From: UBA9732 sp963649615
GTDB taxonomy: Bacteria > Spirochaetota > Spirochaetia > Sphaerochaetales > Sphaerochaetaceae
NCBI GenBank assembly: GCA_963649615.1
Contig: CAVJIN010000006.1
Coordinates: 1-62,250, forward strand
Length of the DNA: 62,250 nucleotides
Reading direction: 5' to 3'
Position 1 is the first letter of the stretch. Every line of letters begins with the position of its first letter. Below the pieces are notes generated by a model. It did not search any database, had not been told where the DNA came from, and saw only the letters and a list, made by a program, of their open reading frames with translations. Of this stretch, positions 42,947 to 50,911 are shown piece by piece. The position numbers and the translations under genes are program-made.

Positions 42947-42960
42947 ATTAAGGCGTTTTT
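42911..42960. terminator. Bidirectional terminator at the end of the repeat array
   Basis: In the last partial unit the hairpin is extended to a perfect 14-bp stem (CTTAATTGAAACTA, loop TTCGCGC, TAGTTTCAATTAAG). It has AAAAA on the left and TTTTT on the right, so it can stop both the transporter operon and kduD. It is probably the ancestral form from which the upstream units arose. Confidence 0.8.
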
Positions 42961-42962
42961 CC

Positions 42963-43772
42963 TTACGGTTGTTTCCCAATATAAGCCAAAATTCCGCCAT
43001 CCACATAAAGGATATGTCCATTAACAAAGTCAGATGCGTGCGAAGCTAGGAACAAAGCAGGACCTTCTAGGTCTTGAGTCTCGCCCCAACGCTCTGCTGG
43101 AGTTTTTGCAACAATAAAGCTATCAAATGGATGTCTTGAACCATCGGCCTGACGCTCGCGAAGAGGTGCTGTTTGCGGGGTGGCAATATAGCCTGGCCCA
43201 ATGCCATTACACTGAATATTGTACTTTCCATATTCGGAACAAATATTTCTTGTGAGCATTTTAAGTCCGCCTTTGGCTGCAGCATAAGCACTAACTGTTT
43301 CACGGCCAAGTTCACTCATCATTGAGCAAATGTTTATGATTTTTCCACCGCCTTTTTGAATCATTGCTGGGATGACGGCTTTTGAGACAATGAAAGCTGC
43401 AGTGAGATCTATGTCTATTACCTGTCTGAATTCCTCTACGGACATTTCCGTCATAGGGATTCTTTTGATGATTCCTGCGTTGTTGACAAGAATATCTACA
43501 GTCTGGCCAAAATCTTTCTCTATTTGGTCTCTTGTTGCAAGAACTTGAGCTTCATCTGTTACATCGCACACATAGCCTTTGACTTCTTTAACTCCGGCTT
43601 TCTTGTATTCTTCTAGTGCTTTATCAATTCCGTCTTGGTGTCTTGCATTGAACGCAATCTTGGCACCGGCCTTTGCATAAGCAGAGGCAATAGCAAAGCC
43701 AATTCCGTAGGTTGCTCCAGTTACCCAAGCGAGTTTTCCTTCAAGAGAAAAGTTCTTTTCTAAATATGTCAT
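42963..43772 (-). CDS. kduD: Short-chain dehydrogenase, KduD/gluconate 5-dehydrogenase type
   Basis: A 269-residue NAD(P)-dependent SDR. The cofactor motif is TGATYGIGFAIA near residue 20, NNAGI near 95, and the catalytic Ser-Tyr-Lys occurs as SMMSELG and Y-A-A-A-K (SAYAAAKGG). It is divergent from kduI across 112 bp, which favours 2-dehydro-3-deoxy-D-gluconate 5-dehydrogenase (KduD) in the breakdown of unsaturated galacturonate. A gluconate 5-dehydrogenase is the alternative. AGGAGG precedes the start. The gene ends against the repeat array. Confidence 0.85.
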   Translation of the reverse strand: MTYLEKNFSLEGKLAWVTGATYGIGFAIASAYAKAGAKIAFNARHQDGIDKALEEYKKAGVKEVKGYVCDVTDEAQVLATRDQIEKDFGQTVDILVNNAGIIKRIPMTEMSVEEFRQVIDIDLTAAFIVSKAVIPAMIQKGGGKIINICSMMSELGRETVSAYAAAKGGLKMLTRNICSEYGKYNIQCNGIGPGYIATPQTAPLRERQADGSRHPFDSFIVAKTPAERWGETQDLEGPALFLASHASDFVNGHILYVDGGILAYIGKQP

Positions 43773-43830
43773 TTTGCCCTCCTAATAGAAGTTGTATTAC
43801 TTTTTCATAATAGCATAAATAGGGGCTTTA

Positions 43831-43839
43831 TGGTACAAT
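43831..43839 (+). promoter_or_regulatory. Predicted extended -10 promoter of kduI
   Basis: TGG followed by TACAAT (43834-43839), with start near 43846 and a leader of about 40 nt holding GGAGG before ATG 43885. No clear -35 box. Confidence 0.45.
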
Positions 43840-43884
43840 TTAGATAGCATTTTAAAACTCGCTTACTTATTTATGGAGGATGCA

Positions 43885-44727
43885 ATGGATATTAGATATT
43901 CAACAGGAAAAGAACCTTTTAAGAGAATGAATACACAGGAACTCAGAGATGAGTTTCTCATCACAGGAATTTTTAAAGAAGACGATGTCAGTGCCGTTTA
44001 CTCTCATGTAGACCGCATAGTTACAATGGGAGCAATGCCAGTTTCTCAAAAGGTTAATCTTGAGAAAAATATCGACCCATGGAAAAATTTTGGCGTGACA
44101 TATCTTCTAGAACGCAGAGAGCTTGGTACCATTAATATAGGTGGTCCAGGAAAGATTTATGCAGACGGTGTAGAATACAAGATGAATCATTTTGATGGCC
44201 TATATCTTTCAATGGGTACTAAAAAAGTTGAATTTGAGTCACTAGAGGCCACTAATCCAGCAAAGTTCTACATAGTAACAACTCCAGCCCACACACCAAA
44301 ACCTTCCAAGCATATCCCATACGAGATTGCCATTCATAAGCATCTTGGGGCACAGTCCACATCCAATGAGAGAACTATAAACCAATACATCCATCCCGAT
44401 GTCCTTGATACTTGCCAACTTTCAATGGGACTTACCCATCTAGAAGAAGGCTCTGTGTGGAATACAATGCCAGTTCATACTCATGAAAGAAGAATGGAAG
44501 TTTACTTCTACTTTGATGTCCCAAAAGACAATGTTGTTTTCCATTTCATGGGAGAGCCAAACGAGACTCGTCACATTGTAATGCATAATGAAGAAGCTGT
44601 TATAAATCCTTCATGGTCAATTCACTCCGGTTGCGGAACTTCCAACTATACTTTTATTTGGGCAATGTGTGGAGAAAACAGAGCCTATGATGACCAAGAC
44701 TGGATTAAAACAGAGGATCTCAGATAG
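43885..44727 (+). CDS. kduI: 5-dehydro-4-deoxy-D-glucuronate isomerase KduI
   Basis: A 280-residue cupin isomerase that converts 5-keto-4-deoxyuronate, from pectate breakdown, to 3-deoxy-D-glycero-2,5-hexodiulosonate, the substrate of KduD. The metal site H-x-H-x(4)-E is in MPVHTHERRMEVYFYF (about residue 195), with a further His in SIHSGCGTSNYTFIWAMCGEN. The N-terminal DIRYSTGKEPFKRMNTQELRD segment is characteristic. Start is ATG 43885 after GGAGG. The stop overlaps the start of the pectinesterase gene by one base. Confidence 0.96.
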   Translation: MDIRYSTGKEPFKRMNTQELRDEFLITGIFKEDDVSAVYSHVDRIVTMGAMPVSQKVNLEKNIDPWKNFGVTYLLERRELGTINIGGPGKIYADGVEYKMNHFDGLYLSMGTKKVEFESLEATNPAKFYIVTTPAHTPKPSKHIPYEIAIHKHLGAQSTSNERTINQYIHPDVLDTCQLSMGLTHLEEGSVWNTMPVHTHERRMEVYFYFDVPKDNVVFHFMGEPNETRHIVMHNEEAVINPSWSIHSGCGTSNYTFIWAMCGENRAYDDQDWIKTEDLR

Positions 44728-45530
44728 TGACCATCTTTGCAAAAGAAACCGATAATCTCAATGATATTTTCAACTCTGAGGATTCTTACGAGTCCTTGGT
44801 TGTTCATTTGCCATCTCATGCGACCTTTTGCCAAAAGGTTTTCATTAAAAGAAACAATGTAACCATCATTGGAAATGGAAGCCGTATTGCTTGGGCTGAT
44901 CACAATGGGATGGCTGTTGGCTTTGGAACAGGGGATAGTGCAACACTGACTATTGAAGGTTCAAATGTTTCGTTTGTGAACATTGTTGTTGAAAACTCTT
45001 TTGATTATTGGAAAGCAAGAGCAATAAGAGATGAGAATCCGTCAACTATGATGGGCCTTCAGGCAGTTGCTGTTTTTATTACTCCCGGAGCAGATAATGT
45101 TTCCTTTGAAAATTCCACTCTCTTAGGATGGCAGGACACTTTGTTTACAGATGGTACAAATGGACTTTTTTCTAATTGTACAATCAAGGGACATGTTGAT
45201 TTTATCTTTGGCAGATCAAACACCATTTTTGAAAATTGTGTTATTGAATCGCTTGGGGCCGGTTATGTTACCGCTCCTTCAACAATGGCTAGCCAAGATG
45301 TTGGTTTGGTCTTTAACAATTGTAAATTAACTTGTTCTGCCTCCGTTTTGCCCAGCAGTGTCTATCTTGCACGACCTTGGCATCCAAGCGGAAAGCCGGG
45401 AGTGTGGTCAGCAGTATGTTTTTGTTCTTGTTCTTTTGGCCCCCATATCAATAGTGCTTTATGGACAACAATGAAAGATTCTAAGGGAATTCTTCATGCT
45501 CCAGAAGAAAGTAGGTTTAGTGTTAAATGA
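44727..45530 (+). CDS. Pectinesterase (CE8), apparently cytoplasmic
   Basis: A 267-residue right-handed beta-helix enzyme that removes methyl esters from galacturonate chains. CE8 motifs are present: LLGWQDTLFTDG with catalytic Asp, then HVDFIFGRSNTIFENC with the second Asp, and YLARPWHPSG with the conserved Arg-Pro-Trp. There is no signal peptide; the N-terminus MTIFAKETDNLNDIF is hydrophilic, and the GTG start overlaps the kduI stop. It probably acts on imported methylated oligogalacturonides inside the cell. It is shorter than secreted PMEs (about 320+). Confidence 0.92.
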   Translation: MTIFAKETDNLNDIFNSEDSYESLVVHLPSHATFCQKVFIKRNNVTIIGNGSRIAWADHNGMAVGFGTGDSATLTIEGSNVSFVNIVVENSFDYWKARAIRDENPSTMMGLQAVAVFITPGADNVSFENSTLLGWQDTLFTDGTNGLFSNCTIKGHVDFIFGRSNTIFENCVIESLGAGYVTAPSTMASQDVGLVFNNCKLTCSASVLPSSVYLARPWHPSGKPGVWSAVCFCSCSFGPHINSALWTTMKDSKGILHAPEESRFSVK

Positions 45531-46342
45531 TTTATAAAGATATTAAAATTGCAAATGCTGTCTTAAGGACTTACGTTCTCTCTAATTATGAAGCAATAGA
45601 TATCAATAGACGCAGAGCTTTTATTCTAATTTGTCCAGGGGGTGCATATAGGCATTGTTCAGATAGAGAAGCAGAGGCAGTAGCAATTAGATTTAATGCT
45701 ATGGGATACAACTGTGGAGTTCTTTTTTATACTACGAACAAGATTTCCAAGTCTGAGTACAGTCCGTTTAAGCAGTATGAAACTTTGTATCCAATTCCGC
45801 AAATTGAACTTGCAGAAGCAATAAAATATGTGCGTTTTCATTCTGATGAACTCAATACAAATCCTAATAAAATTGCTATTATGGGATTTTCCGCAGGAGG
45901 GCACTTGGCTGCAAGTATTGGTGACTATTGGCAGGAATATGGTGAAAACGCAAAGCCAAATGCCGTGGTGCTTTGTTATCCTGTAATAACTTCTGGAGTG
46001 TACGCTCACGAGGGTTCAATTCATCTTCTCATTGGAGAGGACAAATCTCTTTTAGATAAGGTATCTCTAGAAAAACATGTGAACTCCAAAACCCCACCAA
46101 CCTTTATTTGGACCACAAAAGAAGACCAAGCTGTTCCGTATGAGAACTCTTTGATGTATGCAGATGCCTTAAGACAAAACAATGTCCTGTTTGGTCTTAA
46201 AGTATACGAAAAAGGCTGTCACGGTCTCTCTTTAGGCTCTCAAGAGGTAATGGATGCCACTCGTCCAGTTGTCCCAGAAATTCAAGATTGGCCAGAGCGA
46301 GTAGACGAATTTTTGCTAAAAATTTTTGGCTCTAGGTTTTAA
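45527..46342 (+). CDS. Alpha/beta hydrolase esterase, possible pectin/sugar deacetylase
   Basis: A 271-residue alpha/beta hydrolase. The nucleophile elbow is GFSAGGH near residue 123, the acid is in TKEDQAVP and the His in EKGCHGLSLG; the oxyanion segment is CPGGAYRHCS. The shape matches acetyl-xylan/acetyl esterase-like proteins that are common in polysaccharide loci. No signal peptide is seen. It overlaps the pectinesterase gene by 4 bp, so removal of acetyl groups from imported pectin oligomers is a reasonable guess. Confidence 0.82.
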   Translation: MIYKDIKIANAVLRTYVLSNYEAIDINRRRAFILICPGGAYRHCSDREAEAVAIRFNAMGYNCGVLFYTTNKISKSEYSPFKQYETLYPIPQIELAEAIKYVRFHSDELNTNPNKIAIMGFSAGGHLAASIGDYWQEYGENAKPNAVVLCYPVITSGVYAHEGSIHLLIGEDKSLLDKVSLEKHVNSKTPPTFIWTTKEDQAVPYENSLMYADALRQNNVLFGLKVYEKGCHGLSLGSQEVMDATRPVVPEIQDWPERVDEFLLKIFGSRF

Positions 46343-46373
46343 CTTTGTAATTGTTAAATCATGATTTGTCAAA

Positions 46374-47042
46374 TTACGATTTAACAAATGATGATTTATA
46401 CATAGAGATAAAGGCTCCAAAAAGAAGGGGACAAGAAACTAAGATGCCATAGGAGCCAAAATTGTGGGCAGTTAAAACGCCAATTGCGGCTCCAATTGCA
46501 AAAATTGTAATTAGTCCAAAATATTCTCCAGACTTTTTGAGAAAGAGTTTGTCTTTTTTTACTAGATATTCATGAAAGGCTTCAGTTCCACTTCTCAGAT
46601 TTCCTATACACATTGTACTGGCATACGCAAAGCCATGAACCTTTTTGAATGCTTGAACCTGCATGGCACAAACAAAAGAAACTAAGGCATTTGCAAGAGC
46701 ATCTAACTCATGTGGAATGAAAGCAGAAATAAAAAGGCCTATAATCTCAAGGATTACAACATATTCGCGCCAATGGAGCTTTGTTTTATTTTGGGTTCGT
46801 ACTCTAACTTCTTCAGAGACAAAAACTCCAAGAGCAAAAGAGGCAACTGGGAACAAAAAGGCCAAAAAGCCAACAAAATCTTTTTCTAGCAAATGCATGC
46901 TCATTCTAACAATATTACCTGTTTGAGCATTTGCGAGAACGCCCCCACGATTAATGTAAGTGTAGGCATCTTGCAATCCTCCGGACATAGTGAGAAGGGC
47001 AAGTGTTAGATTTGACTCAGACCTCTGAAAGGCACTTTCCAT
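46374..47042 (-). CDS. YoaK family (DUF1275) membrane protein
   Basis: A 222-residue inner-membrane protein with about six helices. N-terminal LALLTMSGGLQDAYTYINRGGVLANAQTGN is the family hallmark (LAFVAGYVDAxGFxxxGGxFxxxxTGN), and the C-terminal half has a matching GNLRSGTEAF segment. The family has no firm function. I chose ATG 47042, six bases after GGAG, over an upstream TTG. A terminator hairpin ends directly at this ribosome-binding site, so expression may depend on read-through. Confidence 0.85.
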   Translation of the reverse strand: MESAFQRSESNLTLALLTMSGGLQDAYTYINRGGVLANAQTGNIVRMSMHLLEKDFVGFLAFLFPVASFALGVFVSEEVRVRTQNKTKLHWREYVVILEIIGLFISAFIPHELDALANALVSFVCAMQVQAFKKVHGFAYASTMCIGNLRSGTEAFHEYLVKKDKLFLKKSGEYFGLITIFAIGAAIGVLTAHNFGSYGILVSCPLLFGAFISMYKSSFVKS

Positions 47043-47052
47043 TTTTAACTCC

Positions 47053-47090
47053 AAAAAAATAAGCTAGGGGCTGTGTTGCTCCTAGCTTAT
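47053..47090 (-). terminator. Hairpin with T-run on the minus strand, between the barrel gene and DUF1275 gene
   Basis: A 13-bp stem ATAAGCTAGGAGC/GCCCCTAGCTTAT (one G-T pair) is followed on the minus strand by seven T and then immediately by the GGAG of the DUF1275 gene. It should terminate the 47133-48887 transcript or act as an attenuator. Confidence 0.8.
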
Positions 47091-47132
47091 ATGGTAATGC
47101 ACATTTAATCCATATAGATTTTTCTTTTCACA

Positions 47133-48887
47133 CTATAAAGTATAAGAAACCCCAAGTGTAACCTGAAGATCTGTGCCGTTAACGCCATCAACGTTGTTGA
47201 CATTCTTTACAATTAAAAGATCTGTGTAGGTGTACACGCTGAGGCAAGAAAGAATGTTGTATTCTGCGCTAAGAGAAAGAATTGTTGAAGTCTCAACTGC
47301 ATGTTTCTGAATGACCTTTTTAGTTGTTGTATCATAATCTTTAGGGTCAAATGGATCAAATTTAGTTGGAGTGCTGACATCTGGAGCATCATCATATTCT
47401 TTACGATACATTCCCCAGTAGCTGTTAACATTCATTGAACCATGTTTCATGAACATTGCCTCAAAACCAACGGTGAACTTGCCCGGCAACTCATAGTTAA
47501 TCTTGCCGTCAAAAATAATCACATCATTGCCATATGTATAAGTCACAAACTTGTTTTGTATTGTGATTCTGTCACAGGAGATGGTTCTTAATGGGGCGTT
47601 AAAGCCATAGCCTTTATAATCTTCTTTGTTATCGGAATAATGCAGCCCTCTTATGTACAAGAAAGGATCTGTCTTTGCGAATTCAAAGCTACCATAGAGA
47701 ATTCCTTGTCCAAGGGTCAAAGCGCCCTTCACACCAGCCAGTACTCCAAAGGCTGCTGGGTTTGTTCTCCCTTCACCAGGGCCGGAGAACTCATCAATAG
47801 CAAACTGTCCATAGATGTTTACTCCATTGATTGGAGTATAGTTTGCTTCAAAAACAAGAATAGAGTTTCCATTTCCTGCAACGTATTCGTTGTGCATGAA
47901 GCCAAAAGGATTGATTTGCCAGAGGCTAAAGTTATCTTTTGCTTTAGAAGACCAGAACATGCAGGCTTCGTTGATTACAAGACCAACTTTGTTATTGAAG
48001 AGATTAAACTCGAGTCTGTGTGCAACCAAAGCCTTATAACCTTCCAAGCTCTGATATTGTGATTCCTGGGAATCTACTCCTGGGTAGATTGAGAACAAAA
48101 GGGAATATTTAAAAGTATTGAAATAGGTACTAAACTTTGCAAAGGTTTGTTTTGGGAAAGAATCTGAAAGCATAAGGTTTCCTGTTTCACCGTTTCCCCA
48201 AGAAAGTTTGTCTCTTCCTGCAACTATATTCCAATGGTTTCCACCAACAGAAACAATTGCCTTATATGGTACAGTCCAGTCAAAATCTGCAAAGAAATCA
48301 TCATTTGAGGGCATTGAAAATAATAAAGCATTTACAATAGGTACGTTGAAATTGAATTTATTTTTATAAAGAAGGTTCTTATCTGTTCCAACATCATAAC
48401 CATAGTTGTGTTGTACAGTAAGTTCAAAGTAACCATAGAAATTGTTTGCTGGCCAAGTCTCAAAGTTAAACTTTAATAAAGGTTTACGAGAAGTGAAGCC
48501 GTGGAACCAATCCTCTTCATCTACAAAGTGGTCCGTGTCTGTATGAAGGTAACCTTCAAGGTTTACTCCAAGGCCAAATTGCATTGCGAAGTTGTCATTA
48601 TACTGGAGTTTGGGCGTTGTAGTGATGAGGCTTTCTACATAATCGTAGTAGTCTTTTGCTGTATCATTGAGGCTGTTGCGGTCAATGCGCTGAAGCATGA
48701 GGGACATTTCATTTTCACTCCAAGGACCAGCAGAAGAAGGCAGGTTTTTCCCTGCCAAAATATATAAAGTTTCCATTGCTTTGTAGGCTGGAGAGTCTAC
48801 AGAAATAATTCGTTGCTCGTTTGTATAAGCAAAAAGGCATGCTGAGCATAGAATGCATAGCAAACTGATAAAAATAGTTTTTCTCAT
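47133..48887 (-). CDS. Wzi-like outer-membrane beta-barrel protein, paralogue 1
   Basis: A 584-residue exported protein. The start is the ATG at 48887 after AAGGAG, giving a signal peptide MRKTIFISLLCILCSACLFA. A short helical N-terminal domain (residues about 25-90, with SAGPWSENEMSLMLQRID) precedes an alternating beta-strand region. The centre has GRDKLSWGNGETGNLMLSD, the Gly-Arg-x-x-x-x-Trp-Gly element of Wzi-like proteins, and INGVNIYGQFAIDEFSGPGE. The final residue is Leu after VSYT. Wzi binds capsule at the cell surface; in spirochaetes the family seems expanded with unknown roles. Divergent from paralogues 2-4 and beside the pectin genes, so a glycan-handling role is a guess. Confidence 0.7.
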   Translation of the reverse strand: MRKTIFISLLCILCSACLFAYTNEQRIISVDSPAYKAMETLYILAGKNLPSSAGPWSENEMSLMLQRIDRNSLNDTAKDYYDYVESLITTTPKLQYNDNFAMQFGLGVNLEGYLHTDTDHFVDEEDWFHGFTSRKPLLKFNFETWPANNFYGYFELTVQHNYGYDVGTDKNLLYKNKFNFNVPIVNALLFSMPSNDDFFADFDWTVPYKAIVSVGGNHWNIVAGRDKLSWGNGETGNLMLSDSFPKQTFAKFSTYFNTFKYSLLFSIYPGVDSQESQYQSLEGYKALVAHRLEFNLFNNKVGLVINEACMFWSSKAKDNFSLWQINPFGFMHNEYVAGNGNSILVFEANYTPINGVNIYGQFAIDEFSGPGEGRTNPAAFGVLAGVKGALTLGQGILYGSFEFAKTDPFLYIRGLHYSDNKEDYKGYGFNAPLRTISCDRITIQNKFVTYTYGNDVIIFDGKINYELPGKFTVGFEAMFMKHGSMNVNSYWGMYRKEYDDAPDVSTPTKFDPFDPKDYDTTTKKVIQKHAVETSTILSLSAEYNILSCLSVYTYTDLLIVKNVNNVDGVNGTDLQVTLGVSYTL

Positions 48888-49152
48888 TAAATAAACTCCT
48901 TTTGAGGGTTTTAAGCGCATAACTCAACCCCCTCTTGCTAAAGGACAGTATACCCCATAATTGATAAACCCGTAAACAAGAGAATAAATATGGTGACCGA
49001 ATATATATGTTCAAGGGCTTTTTAAGATTTGTTGATTTGCGCAGTGAATTATTAAAATATCATAATTGGATGAGCAAATTGATTATTTTAATGCTTTTTC
49101 TTGAATTCTTTGGGTTTGTGTGGTCTACTTTTGTTGGGGTATGAAAATTAGT

Positions 49153-50883
49153 ATGAAAAAAATAGTTGTTTTATTGGCTGTACTTTTGCTTGGGATATTT
49201 GCTTTTGCTTATTCAAACAATGCTATTATCTATGAATTGGGTTCTAGCATTTATGATGATATGGATAATTTGTATGCTGCCTGTGGTTTTGTTAGACCTT
49301 CTACAAATAGACCTTGGTCTGAAGCAGAGGCAAGACAAATTCTTTCCCAAGTGGATAAATCAAGCTTACAGGGCTACAGCTTAAAGCTATACAATAAGAT
49401 TGAAACAGAGTTAGATAAGGGAGTTAAATGGAATTTTGGCGAAAACTTGGGGGTGACCGTTGGAATGGATTTTGCCCTTGAAGGCTATGCTCATAGCAAT
49501 ACTGAAGATTTCATAACTGAAACAGATTGGGAGCGGGGCTTTGATGAAAGAAAGTCCCTTATGAGACTGTTCTTTGAATTTACTTGTAACGATAATTTTT
49601 ATACTACAAGCGATATTCACTACAAGTTCAGACGTGCAGATAAGTATGATGAATATACCCAGTACAGTAGCACAACTGAAAGTGGAAAACTCTCAAAAGA
49701 TGGATACATTGGTTCTTATGATATGAACGGAATTAAAATGTATTACATTAGTAAATCTTACCAGTTTTCTAAGGGTTTGATGTCCAATTTCTTTACTGAC
49801 ACCATACATTTCTCCTTTATATGGCCAAGACGGGCTGTCTTTTCCTTTGGAGGCGAGACGTGGAACTTCTCCGTTAACAGGGATAAGTTAAGCCTTGGAA
49901 ATGCTAATTTTGGAAATCTTTTGGTTGATGACCACACGTTTAGTGATTACGCAAGACTTTCCTTCTTTAGCAAGAATTTTAAGTACGATTTTGTTCTAAT
50001 GTTCTTTGATACGCTTGTCAGTTCTCATGAAGATCCCACTACGGAAGGCCGAATTTACATGATTCATACCTTGCAATTCAGAGCCTTTGATAGGGTTTCT
50101 TTTACCATAAGTGAGAATGTCATGTACAAGTATAAAGTGATTGATTTTTACTTCTTGAATCCAAGCTTCATATATCACAATTTAAACAACAGGGGTATGT
50201 TTAACGCCTTGGCGTATGCGGACTTAAATGTTGTAGTTGTTCCCGGGTTAGAAGTTTATGGTCAATTTGCTTTGGATCAGGCAAGAGCGCCACATGAGGA
50301 TGACTCTCAAAGTAGTTCTTATGGTTTTGTGGCCGGTCTTTCTTATTCTCATAGCTTTGACAATGGAAGTTTAACTGTATATGGCGAGTACACAAAGACA
50401 AGTCCATTACTTTACAGAAGAGATGGCATAGATTTTATTCGGTCCTCTAGGTATGTAGCAATGGAAGCTCCTGTTTATCACATTCCTTTCTTTGATTACA
50501 TAGGTTTTCCATACGGTGGAGATGTGAGAATGTTAGAAATAAGAGCCACCTATAGTAGCATAAACAACTGGAAAGTCAGTGCTTTTGGCCGTATTGCGCA
50601 AAAAGGCGAGGTCAATATTTTCCATAGTCACAACAAAGATGGAAACAATAAAGATGATGCAAATCTTTCTGGAGATACTCCTTACGGAGATAAGGTTAAG
50701 AACTTTGCCGTTGTTGGTCTTGAGGCCAGTGCTAATTTAGATGGACTTTTCAGCTGGCCAAAGGTATCATTTGATGGTGAATTGGATTGGATTGGGAGAT
50801 ATAATTATACAAAAAGCACAAAGGAAAAATCTCCAGCAGAGACTGATTTTCAGTTGACGTTGGGGTTTACACTTGGGATATAA
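49153..50883 (+). CDS. Wzi-like outer-membrane beta-barrel protein, paralogue 2
   Basis: A 576-residue exported protein. Start chosen at ATG 49153 (signal peptide MKKIVVLLAVLLLGIFAFA); an ATG at 49141 is possible but sits one base after its GGGG. It shares the order of paralogue 1: STNRPWSEAEARQILSQVD in the N-terminal domain, NRDKLSLGNANFGNLLVDD in the barrel, PGLEVYGQFALDQARAPHED later. The end (LTLGFTLGI) fits a barrel. It opens a run of three barrel genes on the + strand. Confidence 0.7.
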   Translation: MKKIVVLLAVLLLGIFAFAYSNNAIIYELGSSIYDDMDNLYAACGFVRPSTNRPWSEAEARQILSQVDKSSLQGYSLKLYNKIETELDKGVKWNFGENLGVTVGMDFALEGYAHSNTEDFITETDWERGFDERKSLMRLFFEFTCNDNFYTTSDIHYKFRRADKYDEYTQYSSTTESGKLSKDGYIGSYDMNGIKMYYISKSYQFSKGLMSNFFTDTIHFSFIWPRRAVFSFGGETWNFSVNRDKLSLGNANFGNLLVDDHTFSDYARLSFFSKNFKYDFVLMFFDTLVSSHEDPTTEGRIYMIHTLQFRAFDRVSFTISENVMYKYKVIDFYFLNPSFIYHNLNNRGMFNALAYADLNVVVVPGLEVYGQFALDQARAPHEDDSQSSSYGFVAGLSYSHSFDNGSLTVYGEYTKTSPLLYRRDGIDFIRSSRYVAMEAPVYHIPFFDYIGFPYGGDVRMLEIRATYSSINNWKVSAFGRIAQKGEVNIFHSHNKDGNNKDDANLSGDTPYGDKVKNFAVVGLEASANLDGLFSWPKVSFDGELDWIGRYNYTKSTKEKSPAETDFQLTLGFTLGI

Positions 50884-50911
50884 AACAAAATACAAATAAA
50901 GGGAGAAAAGA

